Positions 44,802-53,172 of a stretch of 64,000 bases of DNA are shown one piece after another. The position numbers were made by a program, and so were the translations under genes. The notes beneath the pieces are model-generated. The model ran no database searches, was not told the origin of the DNA, and was given only the letters and a program-made list of their open reading frames with translations. Position 1 is the stretch's first letter. Each line of letters begins with the position of its first letter. Origin of the DNA: Nesterenkonia lacusekhoensis (GTDB lineage Bacteria > Actinomycetota > Actinomycetes > Actinomycetales > Micrococcaceae); contig NZ_JAGINX010000001.1 in the NCBI RefSeq assembly GCF_017876395.1, positions 2,604,001-2,668,000 on the forward strand. The letters run 5' to 3'.

Positions 44802-44821
44802 TCCTCACCGCACACACGAGT

Positions 44822-44856
44822 AACCCCCGGAGATCAGATCTCCGGGGGTTTTCTCA
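44822..44856 (+). terminator. Rho-independent terminator of the lipoprotein operon
   Basis: AACCCCCGGAGAT-CAG-ATCTCCGGGGGTT, a perfect 13-bp stem, then TTCTC. Also placed to terminate the convergent coiled-coil gene ending at 44,876. Confidence 0.88.
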
Positions 44857-44875
44857 TTCGAGGAGGATTTGCCGC

Positions 44876-45316
44876 TCACCGGCCGAGACCTCGGCTCTGT
44901 GCAGTCTCACGGGAGCGATCCGCCTGCTTGGCGAACAGCTCACGGGAGGAGGGCTGACGCTCCTGCTCCTGGGACTGCTCCTCTCGCTCTGATGCCTCCC
45001 GGGAGTCACGCTCAGCCTGCTCGGTCTCGCGGGCGTCCATCTCGGCAGCCTCACGCTCTGCGATCTCCTGCTCACGCTGCTGCTCCTCGCGGGCCTCCTG
45101 GGCCAGCCGCTCCTGCTCTGCGGCCTCACGCTGAGCAGCTTCCTGCTCCTGATCCTGGAGCTGACGCTCCTGGTCGCGCTCTTGCTGGCGCTGCTGCTCG
45201 TTGAGCTGCTCCATCAGCCGGTGCTGCTCGGCCTGAGACTTCACGTTGCGAGAGAACTCCGCATCGCCCTGCTGCTGGCGCATCCGCTGCTGAAGCGGGG
45301 TTTCGGTCTGTGCCAC
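44876..45316 (-). CDS. Gln/Glu/Arg-rich coiled-coil protein
   Basis: 146 residues, almost all one predicted coiled coil ('EQLNEQQRQQERDQERQLQDQEQEAAQREAAEQERLAQEAREEQQREQEIAEREAAEMDARE'). Similar low-complexity runs occur in the relaxase C-terminal region, so it may be a relaxosome helper (inference from location only). Confidence 0.55.
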   Translation of the reverse strand: MAQTETPLQQRMRQQQGDAEFSRNVKSQAEQHRLMEQLNEQQRQQERDQERQLQDQEQEAAQREAAEQERLAQEAREEQQREQEIAEREAAEMDARETEQAERDSREASEREEQSQEQERQPSSRELFAKQADRSRETAQSRGLGR

Positions 45317-45419
45317 TGTCGATCACCTATCCATGTATCGGCTGCTGATTGCTGGGCTCACCACCCCGGGTCACACCCGTGGCATGAGCAGTTATCTGGC
45401 CGCTAGGGCTCTTATCCCG

Positions 45420-45998
45420 TCACCGCCACCACAACTGAACGCGATCAGATCAGGAGGGCCTCCGGACCCAGATCGCCTCGGTGCTCGATGATCTTCCGGT
45501 TGATGCCACCAAAATTGGGATGCTCGGCTCTGCCGCAACGGTGGAAGCCACCGCGAAAATCATTGCCGAGCCTCACACAAGGTTTGGTGTGATCGTGCTG
45601 GACCCGGTGCTGGTGGCCACCAGCGGTGACACGCTCTCCGACGATGATGCCGCTCTGGACATGGTGAATCACCTGCCGAAACACTCGAGCACATGGCCCG
45701 GCAAGCCCATGCTCTTGCCCAGCACGGGCCACGAGCGGTCATAGTCAAAGGCGGACACTTGGACCATAACGATCCAGAAATCACCGACGTCGTGGTCATT
45801 GACGGTGCGGCGCACTCCTTGAAGGTTCCCCGCGTCACGACCCGCAATACCCACGGCACCGGGTGCACGCTGTCTTCAGCCATTGGTCAAGGGCAGACCG
45901 ACTTGACCCGTGCCCTGGCCGCTGGAGCAGAATGGGAACTCTCCTACGCTCCGCAGACCGGACACGGACCTGTCCATCACATGGCCATGCGAGCCTAA
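45420..45998 (+). pseudogene. Decayed thiD (hydroxymethylpyrimidine kinase)
   Basis: Pieces in different frames: 'TATTTERDQ' near 45,420; 'IASVLDDLPVDATKIGMLGSAATVEATAKII...FGVIVLDPVLVATSGDTL' (45,478-45,650); 'GPRAVIVKGGHLD...VPRVTTRNTHGTGCTLSSAIGQGQ' (45,725-45,900). These are collinear parts of ThiD, including the GTGCTLSSA anion hole, but the N-terminal ~60 residues are missing and at least one frameshift lies near 45,690. GC is lower than in neighbouring genes. Confidence 0.82.
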
Positions 45999-46013
45999 GC
46001 GTCACAGTGTTGT

Positions 46014-46664
46014 TCACAGCGCTTGTTGCCAGAACTCTGCCTCGAGACGCGAGGCCGTGGCAAAGATCCGTGACAGCTCGGCAAAGCGTTGTTCAGACAA
46101 CGGCCCCTCACCGGCAAGCGTGTCGAGGTTCTTGATTTCTTCTTCCGAGGCCTTAACGAACTGCGGGTCGATATATGTTTCGATCCATTGCCGATATGGG
46201 TGGTCTGGATTATCTTCCAATACGTGGGCGATTTCGGCGCCAATCTCGGCGTATCCAATCAGGCACGGAGACAGCGACACGTACAAATCAAGCAGGGTGC
46301 CAGTCACCGCGGTGTCAATCACATAGCGGGTGTATGCCACCGTGCCCAGATCCTCGGGCGTGGCGTTGAGCTCCTCTGGGCTAATACCCCATTCAGCGGT
46401 CATCGAGGTATGTAACCCGGTCTCCCAGACAATATTCTTGAGCCCGTCCATGGAGTGCTGAATACCTTCCAAGGTGGTCTGTTTGTACACGGCTAGACCG
46501 TAGGCTCGGGCAAAGTGAATCAAAAAGTGGTAGTCCTGAATCAAATAGCGCTGGAACGCTGCCAATTCCAGGGACTCATCAGCGAGTTTGCGGATAAATT
46601 CGTGGCGGGTATAGGACTGCCATACCTCAAGATTGGCCTCTTTAAGGTCGTGGAACAAGGTCAT
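46014..46664 (-). CDS. tenA: TenA family aminopyrimidine aminohydrolase/thiaminase II
   Basis: 216 residues. 'YLIQDYHFLIHFARAYGLAVYK' has the conserved Asp, 'LSPCLIGYAEIGAEIA' the active-site Cys of the TenA_C class, and 'SRLEAEFWQQAL' the C-terminal catalytic Glu. The enzyme recycles thiamine breakdown pyrimidines to HMP. Its start overlaps the stop of the upstream TenA-like gene (ATGA). GC content and codon use are lower than in the element, which suggests separate acquisition. Confidence 0.9.
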   Translation of the reverse strand: MTLFHDLKEANLEVWQSYTRHEFIRKLADESLELAAFQRYLIQDYHFLIHFARAYGLAVYKQTTLEGIQHSMDGLKNIVWETGLHTSMTAEWGISPEELNATPEDLGTVAYTRYVIDTAVTGTLLDLYVSLSPCLIGYAEIGAEIAHVLEDNPDHPYRQWIETYIDPQFVKASEEEIKNLDTLAGEGPLSEQRFAELSRIFATASRLEAEFWQQAL

Positions 46665-47323
46665 GCGTGAATTCCGTTCAGCGGGTATGTGTAGGTGTCA
46701 TTAAAGAAAGCGAGTTCTAGCTCCACCGCCCGACGGAAGTAGTCGTGAGCAGTCTGGGCATCCTGGGCCCCAGAGCGGTCCGCCTCTTGTTCCAGAAACG
46801 TCGCAAAGTCCAGGAAATCGGCGTTATCGTGCAGGGTGATCCACTCGTGATAGATAAAGCTTTCGGGCCGGTTCTGCGGGGCTTTGGCCGCCCAGTCCCG
46901 GTAGAGACATTCGGTGACCATCAAGACCGCCACAACGGCACTGTAGTTTTGAGACGCGGCAGCCTCTCGCATCAGATCGCAGAATCCGGCTGCACTCGGG
47001 GTGTCCGGAGTAGCAGCGCGGAGCTCATCGCTCACACCCAAAGCCTCGAAGGCCCGCTGGAAGTAGGTGTCCTCGCTGTTAGCCATCTCCCCAGCGAAAC
47101 TGGCGTAGCGCAACCGTGCTTCGAGGCGATCTGCGGTGGTAATAGCGGCACCAAGCAGTTGCAAGAAGGCTTCAAAAAAGCGGTAGTCTTGGTCCAGATA
47201 CCCGGCCATGACCTCATCATCAACAGAGCCTTCAAAAAGCTCGGTCACAAACCGGTGGTTAATGGCTTGCTCCCAGGTCTCCCGGTTGGTCTCGAGAAGT
47301 TCTTGACTGAATCGTTGGCTCAT
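46661..47323 (-). CDS. TenA-like protein (probable TenA_E class)
   Basis: 220 residues. 'GYLDQDYRFFEAFLQLLGAAI' aligns with the TenA Asp region and 'ELELAFFNDTYTYPLNG' with the C-terminal Glu. The Cys position reads 'VLMVTECLYRDWAA', where a Glu precedes the Cys as in TenA_E proteins that act on other aminopyrimidine intermediates. First gene after the TPP riboswitch. Confidence 0.85.
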   Translation of the reverse strand: MSQRFSQELLETNRETWEQAINHRFVTELFEGSVDDEVMAGYLDQDYRFFEAFLQLLGAAITTADRLEARLRYASFAGEMANSEDTYFQRAFEALGVSDELRAATPDTPSAAGFCDLMREAAASQNYSAVVAVLMVTECLYRDWAAKAPQNRPESFIYHEWITLHDNADFLDFATFLEQEADRSGAQDAQTAHDYFRRAVELELAFFNDTYTYPLNGIHA

Positions 47324-47454
47324 AGTGTCCTCTCGTCCTTTCCGACGTTGTGTAGAAGCGACTAGAAGAGATCAGAACACGGTCGTGCGACAAGAATGAG
47401 GCCTGGCGTTCACCCACTCCACCGGAGCCGAAAGATGTGACCCATCAGAGCACT

Positions 47455-47527
47455 GACATCCCTTCGCGAATGCTAATTCGATCAGGTTCTCGGGTGTAAT
47501 CTCAGCCCATTCTCGGGCACCCCGTGT
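47455..47527 (-). ncRNA. TPP riboswitch (THI element)
   Basis: On the minus strand: GGGGTGCCC at the 5' end, GGCTGAGATTACACCC, GAACCTGATC and the closing GCGAAGGGATG, which are the conserved THI-box pieces in order and spacing. The P2/P4-type helices are short but plausible. It lies about 130 bp upstream of the TenA-like gene, so it controls the two tenA genes in response to thiamine pyrophosphate. Confidence 0.9.
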
Positions 47528-48007
47528 CGTTGAACGACTGTATCGAAGGTGCTAGCCAACGTCTAGAGTGCCACGAGCTTAACAGAAACCCGCAGCGACA
47601 TACTCCCGCAGTATGTCAGCCCTCCTCGGAGCACGAGACAATCTCGCACGTGTTCCTGGGTGCGATCACCGGGTGCGAGCAAAACCGTGGGATGGGGACG
47701 TCGGATCGCCAGTGGCATGTGCGTGGAAGGCCACCGTCTCCTGTGGGACAGACCGGTAGCGTCGACAATGGGGGCGCCCGCAGGGCGATGACCGTGCTAT
47801 ATATGGTCCGCACGGAACACGCAAGCCTTACCGAACGTGTTCTCCTCGAATCTGATCACCCGCAGGTCACCAAGCCTGTTGCGTATCTGATGCTCACGCT
47901 GGTGCCGTGACGATCCGGGTGTTTTGGTGACTGTCGATCTCGACTTATTCCATCCCCAAGACACCGTACCGATCGACGTACTCAACATGACGGAGTAGCA
48001 CTAAACC
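47528..48007. other. Gene-free stretch between the riboswitch and the ISL3 remnant
   Basis: No reading frame here has credible ribosome site, codon use or family resemblance. It probably holds the promoter for the riboswitch transcript near 47,540-47,580 and debris from earlier insertions. Confidence 0.5.
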
Positions 48008-49135
48008 GGCTCATCGTAATTGAGAGTGTAGAACTGGTCTGAAGCCACCGGACTCGAGCAGACATCTCGCGATGTAGTGCGTGAGGTTGCGGAACCCCAG
48101 CGCTGACCCGCGTAGATGTTCGAGCCTGCCATTGATCGCTTCAGTAGGCCCGTTCGACGTTCCCGGTCGGGTGAAGAACGCCAGGATATCAGCAGCTCGA
48201 CGCTTCAGAGTCCGTCCTAACCGTTTGAGCTCGACCAGTCCTGTCGGCAGATTCGTCGTCAGATCGTCGATGACTGATTGTAAGAGCTTTGTGCCCTCGT
48301 TGCCGTCGTTGGTTCGGTAGGCGCTCACAATGTCTTGATAGACGGCCCAGGTGACTTCGACGGCGGTGAAGTTGGCGTCGGCGAAGAGGCTTACGATCCT
48401 CTCCTGCTGTTTGGCCGTGAGCAGATCAGCACCGGTGTGCAGAGTCCTGCGCGCCCGATACAACGGGTCTGTTGCTCGTCCGCGATGCCCGGTGGTCTCC
48501 TGCTGAATGCGGCGGCGTACCTCGTCGAGGGCATCACCGGCGAGTTTGACGACGTGGAACGGGTCCATGACTTCGACAGCCTCGGGCAGTTCCTCAACGG
48601 AGGCTGTTTTGAAGCCGGAGAATCCGTCCATCGCGACGACGTCGATGCCATCACGCCAGTCTTTCGGTCGGGCTTTCAACCATTGCTTGAACACCTGTTT
48701 CGACCGTCCGGGCACCATGTCGAGCAGGCGTGCCGGGCCTGCTTTCTGGCTGATGGGAGTGAGGTCGATGATGACGGTGACGTACTTGTCACCGTGCCTG
48801 GTGTGCCGCCAGACGTGTTCGTCGACACCAATGACGCTGACCCCGTCGAACCGGGTCGGGTCGTCGATCAGCAGTCGATGTCCCTGCGCGAGGATCGCGG
48901 AGTTCGCGGTGTGCCAGGACACGCCGAGTTTGCGGGCTCTTCGTAATTGAGGTCGAGGGAGTCGAGTCGGCAGAATGTCGTGAGGTCAGGAGATGAGAAA
49001 GTAGGCTTGGACACGTCGAGGTCTTTCGGATGGAGTGTGCGAGAACTTCCATCATCGGAAGACCTCGACGTCTATCCGGGCAGCGCCACGCCGTGTCCTG
49101 GAATCACTGATCCACACCCTCAATTACGAAGAGCC
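48008..49135. mobile_element. ISL3-family deletion derivative
   Basis: Left end GGCTCATCGTAATTGAGAG (48,008) and right end, inverted, CCTCAATTACGAAGAGCC (49,118-49,135). Total 1,128 bp, about 300 bp shorter than complete relatives. A third copy of the end, GGCTCTTCGTAATTGAGG, lies inside at 48,935-48,952, exactly where transposase codons are missing. No 8-bp target duplication was found. Confidence 0.75.
48011..49014 (-). pseudogene. ISL3 transposase with internal deletion
   Basis: The N-terminus 'MSKPTFSSPDLTTFCRLDSLDL' begins at a GTG (49,014). It then meets an end-repeat sequence (reads NYEEP), and the protein resumes out of register as 'RKLGVSWHTANSAILAQGHRLLIDDPTRFDGVSVIGVDEHVWRHTRHGDKYVTVIIDLTPI' to the end at 48,011. 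The zinc-finger/HTH part (about 110-130 residues) is missing. The DDE_Tnp_ISL3 core looks intact. Confidence 0.85.
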
Positions 49136-49340
49136 AGTTATCTCCAAACGGTCTGCGCTTGCCGGCCCTGATCCGGTGCTCGCCATGAACCAGTCGCTTG
49201 AGGCTCTCCACCTCGCGCTCCAGCTCCCTGATCCGATCCGCATCGGTCTTCGGCCTGGCTTGGATCTCCTCCTTCCCCGGGCCGATCCCGTGCTTCACGT
49301 ACAGCCGGCGCTTCGTCTCGGCACTCATCGCCATGCTCAT
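49104..49340 (-). pseudogene. Small gene after the relaxase, 3' end replaced by ISL3
   Basis: Starts at the ATG overlapping the relaxase stop (TGATG at 49,340). 'MSMAMSAETKRRLYVKHGIGPGKEEIQARPKTDADRIRELEREVESLKRLVHGEH' has a short coiled coil. At 49,135 the frame enters the IS end repeat and closes with LFVIEGVDQ. The original C-terminus is lost. Confidence 0.7.
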
Positions 49341-51511
49341 CACCTCTCCAGCCCACGAGACTCACGCTCGGAGCTCTTCTGCAGTGAGGACTCCTTGGCG
49401 ACCAGCCTCTGGCGAGCCTGCTGATACGCCTCCCTGCTGCGCTCGGGGCTCTGCTCACGAGCCCGATCCTCGGCCGCACGCTGCTTGCCCAGCACGTCGG
49501 CACCGACCTTGTGCTCGGATGCCTTCGCACTGTCGTAGCTGGGGACGTAGCCGGCATCGCGTGGCCGCAGATCCGCCTGCAGGGCGTAGACCTGCTTACC
49601 TTCGGCCTCAGTGCGGTTGTCCCCGGCCAGCCGTTGCAGCTTCTGGTACTTCTCCGCTGAGAGCTTCGCCCGCACCGCCTTGCCGTCCTTAGCGATCAGA
49701 TGCAGACCGCGCTGACCCTTCGCTACCGGATCGTCGTGGCGCAGCTGGTAGTCCACGTTCGCTGAGCCATCCTCGAGCTCAGTCGCCACAGCCAGCACCT
49801 CTCGGTCCCTGAGATCCCAGCCCTTGAGAGCGCGGAGACCCTCCTCCTGGCCGGGCTCCCGGGACATGGGAACTGTGGCCTGCTCCACCGGCTCCGGCGC
49901 CGTGCGCTCGGCGTCGCGCTCCTTGAGCTTGGACCACTTGCTGTCCCCGGCCTGAGGCCGCTCCGCCTCGACAGCATCCACGCGAGGCTCTTCAGCCTCA
50001 GCCTGCGGGACCTGCGGCGTCTCAACCTCGGGAGTCTCCGGCTCCTTCGGAGCCTTCGCCATCAGGCTGTCGAACCACTGCCGGCTCTCTCGGTCCCACT
50101 CGGCCTGCCGGGCACGGAACTCTTCGAGCTCCTTGGCCTCACGCTCGGCAGCCTCAGCAGCCGATTGGCGAAGCTCCTGCCGCTCGCGCTCTGCTCTCTG
50201 GGTCGGAGACTCCTCAATGGCAGGCTCGGCCGGCGTCTCCACCACAGGAGTCTCTGCCAGCGTCGGCGCCGGCTTACGCTCCTTGGCCCACTGCTGGAGC
50301 ATCCGCTCAGCCTCACGCTGAGCCTCCTCGCCGATACGCTCCATGGCCCGCTGGTGCTCGGCGGCGGGCCAACTGACCGGCTTCGCCTGAGCCAGCTCAC
50401 GGTTGCGCTCGAGGGCAGCCTCCACGTCTTCGACTCTGTAGCCCTCGCCCAGGCGTGATCCCTTGCGACGATGAGCGTTGGCCGGCTCCTGGATGACGCC
50501 GTCCTCGTCGGCCAGCATCATCCCGAAGCTCACGTCGTGAGAGCGCTTGGTGTACTTGGAGATCGTCACACCGCGTTCGCGCCCGACCTGATCCAGCCTC
50601 TGCCAGTCGGTCGCACGCTGGTCGGCGAGCGTCTCGCGCACGCGACCCTTCAGCTCAATCTCGCTGAACCTCTCCTTCGGGCCCGGGGCTCCGATGTCTG
50701 CCGCTGCATCTCGGGTCTGCTCATTCAGCTGATAACGCTCGAACTCTCGCTGCAGCCGGTCCTGCTGCTTCTGCCGCGGCGTCGGCGCATCATCGGTCCG
50801 CTCCAGCTTCACCTGCTTCTCCGCGGCCTCGATCCTCTTCCGCAGCTGGTTCGGGCTCAGATCCTTCTCAGCGTTGTCGACGACCTGCTGCCGAGCCTCG
50901 GCCATCCGCTCCTCAGCCTGCCGGGTGAGTTCGCGCATATCCTCACGCTGCTCGACGCCGAGCTCCTCCAGCACCTTGTCATGGGTGATCGAGAGCCTGG
51001 AGTGAGTCACAGCGTCCGAGCGCAGCGACCTTCCCGTCTCAGGATGCACGGCACCGATGATGATGTGGTTGTGGACGCAGCCGGTCCTGCCGTTGACCTC
51101 GGTGGCGATCAGCGCGGGACGGCCATCGCCGATCCTCTCCGCCAGAGCCCGGCCTCGCCGCTGAGCTTCCTCCCACGACGCCGGATCATCCGGATCCAGC
51201 TCGTCGAGACCGAAGCTCTGCACAATCGGATATGCCTGCACGTACTCCGACTCGTACATGATCTGGCCGCGGTCGTCCCGAGCCAGCACAGGCTCACCGT
51301 TCTCGTCGCGAACCTTCTTCCCCGCCTCGTCGAGCACGTGCATCGGCCGGACGCCATCTTTGCCGTGCGCAGCGCGGATCTCTCCGAGTCGCTTCTCGAA
51401 CATGATGGGGTTCGACGGGGCATTGACCGCCGAGATTGCCACGGCGTCCTTGCCCGCGTAGTTAGCCGAGGCACCCGAGCGCCTCGTGGACTGTGCGGTG
51501 ACGGTAGCCAT
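49340..51511 (-). CDS. MobA/VirD2-like relaxase
   Basis: 723 residues. N-terminal relaxase domain: candidate catalytic Tyr in 'SGASANYAGKDAVA' (about residue 18) and the metal-binding histidine motif in 'LIATEVNGRTGCVHNHIIIGAVHPETG' (H-N-H). This would nick oriT and pilot single-stranded DNA. From about residue 190 the protein is charged and helical, with Glu/Arg/Gln-rich coiled coils, and a C-terminal domain has 'GWDLRDREVLAVATELEDGSANVDYQLRHDDPVAKGQRGLHLIAKDGKAVRAKLSAEKYQKLQRLAG'. The first base is shared with the MobC-like stop. The exact MOB class is uncertain. Confidence 0.83.
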   Translation of the reverse strand: MATVTAQSTRRSGASANYAGKDAVAISAVNAPSNPIMFEKRLGEIRAAHGKDGVRPMHVLDEAGKKVRDENGEPVLARDDRGQIMYESEYVQAYPIVQSFGLDELDPDDPASWEEAQRRGRALAERIGDGRPALIATEVNGRTGCVHNHIIIGAVHPETGRSLRSDAVTHSRLSITHDKVLEELGVEQREDMRELTRQAEERMAEARQQVVDNAEKDLSPNQLRKRIEAAEKQVKLERTDDAPTPRQKQQDRLQREFERYQLNEQTRDAAADIGAPGPKERFSEIELKGRVRETLADQRATDWQRLDQVGRERGVTISKYTKRSHDVSFGMMLADEDGVIQEPANAHRRKGSRLGEGYRVEDVEAALERNRELAQAKPVSWPAAEHQRAMERIGEEAQREAERMLQQWAKERKPAPTLAETPVVETPAEPAIEESPTQRAERERQELRQSAAEAAEREAKELEEFRARQAEWDRESRQWFDSLMAKAPKEPETPEVETPQVPQAEAEEPRVDAVEAERPQAGDSKWSKLKERDAERTAPEPVEQATVPMSREPGQEEGLRALKGWDLRDREVLAVATELEDGSANVDYQLRHDDPVAKGQRGLHLIAKDGKAVRAKLSAEKYQKLQRLAGDNRTEAEGKQVYALQADLRPRDAGYVPSYDSAKASEHKVGADVLGKQRAAEDRAREQSPERSREAYQQARQRLVAKESSLQKSSERESRGLER

Positions 51512-51978
51512 CAGGCTGCCCGCTCAGACTCGACGAACTCGATCAGGAGCTCCTCCATGCGGAGGATGGCTTCCTTGGACTCCTTCACGTCTCGAGCAGC
51601 CTCAGCGACCTGCTGCTTGGTGACAGCATCGCCGAAGTTCAGCTTCTTCATGATCGTGTACAGCGATCCCTGCGAGTGGCTGGTGCGGTTGCGGCAGTCG
51701 GTCAGCGACTCCCACACCTCATCCGGTACAGCCACTGTGGCCGCCCCAGCCGTCGCCAGAGCTTCCGGCTGGCCGGCCATGACGCGCGCAGCCTTCTCGT
51801 TCTCCACGAGCAGGATGCGCACTGCTTCAGTCCAGTCGACATCGTCGAACGCCACGCCGCGAACATCAGCCAGGGCCTGACGCATCGCGGCGACAGCCTT
51901 CTCCTCATCGACACCAAGACGGAGGTTGCGATGCCGGCCATACTTCGTCGGCTTACGCCGCTGAGCCTGTGCCGCCAT
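51511..51978 (-). CDS. MobC-like mobilisation accessory protein
   Basis: 155 residues. The basic start 'AQRRKPTKYGRHRNLRLGVDEEKAVAAMRQAL' and C-terminal helices 'GDAVTKQQVAEAARDVKESKEAILRMEELLIEFVESE' fit an accessory relaxosome protein. The middle 'SQGSLYTIMKKLNFGDAVTKQQVAE' resembles an HTH. It directly precedes the relaxase (TGATG overlap), the usual MobC position. Recognition comes from position and composition rather than a clear signature. Confidence 0.65.
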   Translation of the reverse strand: MAAQAQRRKPTKYGRHRNLRLGVDEEKAVAAMRQALADVRGVAFDDVDWTEAVRILLVENEKAARVMAGQPEALATAGAATVAVPDEVWESLTDCRNRTSHSQGSLYTIMKKLNFGDAVTKQQVAEAARDVKESKEAILRMEELLIEFVESERAA

Positions 51979-52425
51979 AGCAACCTCCTCCCTGCTTGTT
52001 CACATCGTGCGCATCGTCTAACTGGTCTCTACCAGTTTACTATGCCGCCACGCTGCTGAACAAGCAGATGTTTCGCCCAGATTCTCCGCCGCCTGGCACA
52101 GAATCTGGGCGAAACGAACCCGAGGACCAGTTCCACCCGTAGTACAAATAAGGCTCGCTTCGCTCGCCTCCCCGGCCTGCGGCCGGAGTACGGGTGCTGG
52201 TCCATCCGCCTGCGTCGGCCTTCGGCCTCCTCCGGCTCGGGGGATAAATCCCAGCTCCAGGCCCATGCAGCGCCTGCGCCCTTCGGGCTCCGGCGTGCAG
52301 TGGGCCTTCCGCTATGCGCGCTGCAGCAGTGCCGCATCGCTTGAGGCAATGGCGCCCGCTCCACGGGCTTGGCACCCTCCGAACCTCGCCTGTTCGGCGT
52401 CGTTTCGGCCGGCGAGGGCGCAGGA
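51979..52425. other. Hairpin-rich non-coding region upstream of mobC (oriT candidate)
   Basis: No convincing gene. It contains several short hairpins with TTCG-type loops: GCTCGCTTCGCTCGC (about 52,153), GGCCTGCGGCC (about 52,172), GGCCTTCGGCC (about 52,213) and GCGCCCTTCGGGC (about 52,272). Placement right before mobC-relaxase and clustered inverted repeats make it the likeliest oriT location. Confidence 0.45.
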
Positions 52426-52672
52426 TCACGACTTTGTCGAGATTCTGCATGGATCTTGTAGTAATCCTGTAGACGCCCGAAGCGCTGTTGCATCTCTGCA
52501 CAGATGTTGTCGAGATCCTGCAGTATCTCTGCAGCCGCTCGGAGCCGTTGCACGGATCGTGCGCGGATCTTGTCGTAATTCTGCAGCGATCCTGTCGTCA
52601 GACTGTCGTGCTGCGATCCTGTCGAATCTCTGTCGTGATCTTGCATGGATCTTGCACAGATCCTGCTTCACC
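52426..52672. repeat. Array of degenerate 11-bp repeats (iteron-like)
   Basis: On the minus strand, units of the form [G/A]CA[A/G]GATCNNN follow at 11-base steps, for example GCAGGATCTGT, GCAAGATCCAT, GCAAGATCACG, ACAGAGATTCG, ACAGGATCGCA, then GCAGAATTACG, ACAAGATCCGC, GCACGATCCGT, and later ACAGGATTACT, ACAAGATCCAT, GCAGAATCTCG. About 18 recognisable units with a few irregular spacings. The 11-bp step, about one helical turn, argues for protein binding on one DNA face. Frames read through it are not credible proteins. Confidence 0.75.
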
Positions 52673-52683
52673 CCAGGCATGAA

Positions 52684-52724
52684 GAAACCCCGCCGGGATC
52701 TCCGCGATCCGCGACGGGGCTCTT
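52684..52724 (-). terminator. Terminator for the 53.1-52.7 kb gene
   Basis: On the minus strand AGCCCCGTCGCGGATC, loop GCGGA, GATCCCGGCGGGGTTT: about 13 pairs with two mismatches, then TTTCTTC. It separates the gene ending at 52,741 from the repeat array. Confidence 0.8.
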
Positions 52725-52740
52725 CCCGACGAGCTTCGCC

Positions 52741-53097
52741 TCAGGCGGCGTGAGGCTTCGGGTGACGGCTGGCCTCGTAGACCTTGACCATCTCCTCGAA
52801 CTTCTCGGCCAGCTGCTCGATCCGCTTGGACTCGTCGCGGTCGGTATTGACCATCACGATGTTGCCCTCCTCATCACGCAGCGGCTCCTTGGTCTCCTTG
52901 TCCCGACGCTCGACCTTCACCGGCTCGATGCTGAAGTACTCGTAGAGCATCTCGACGAACTCTGCGCGGGTGCGGCCGGCGTCCTTCACGGCCTTGTCGA
53001 TGGCGGCGTCGTAAGCCTGCTTGGCCTCCTCCGCCTCCTTGAGCTGACGAGCGATCTCCTCTGCGCGTGCCTTGGGGTTGAACTTGGTGGTAGCCAC
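52741..53097 (-). CDS. Hypothetical charged helical protein
   Basis: 118 residues: 'FNPKARAEEIARQLKEAEEAKQAYDAAIDKAVKDAGRTRAEFVEMLYEYFSIEPVKVERRDKETKEPLRDEEGNIVMVNTDRDESKRIEQLAEKFEEMVKVYEAS'. Helices flank a short beta segment. No family recognised. It lies after the primase and Zn-ribbon genes on the same strand and next to the 11-bp repeats, so a DNA-binding replication accessory role is possible. Confidence 0.6.
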   Translation of the reverse strand: MATTKFNPKARAEEIARQLKEAEEAKQAYDAAIDKAVKDAGRTRAEFVEMLYEYFSIEPVKVERRDKETKEPLRDEEGNIVMVNTDRDESKRIEQLAEKFEEMVKVYEASRHPKPHAA

Positions 53098-53172
53098 AGC
53101 GTGGCCTCCAATCTCCTTCGATGTGGGTAATGGATGTGACTCCGATGTCGGAGTCCGGGTCTGGGGTCGCTC

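Noticed and set aside
47524-47910. Possible gene between the riboswitch and ISL3 remnant
   Set aside because: Mixed composition, starts inside the riboswitch, and has no plausible homology or ribosome site.
52029-52646. Long minus-strand frame through the 11-bp repeats, resembling a repetitive protein
   Set aside because: The repeat unit is not a multiple of three, other frames are also open there, no ribosome site or family resemblance is seen, and the 3' half is low-complexity hairpin DNA.
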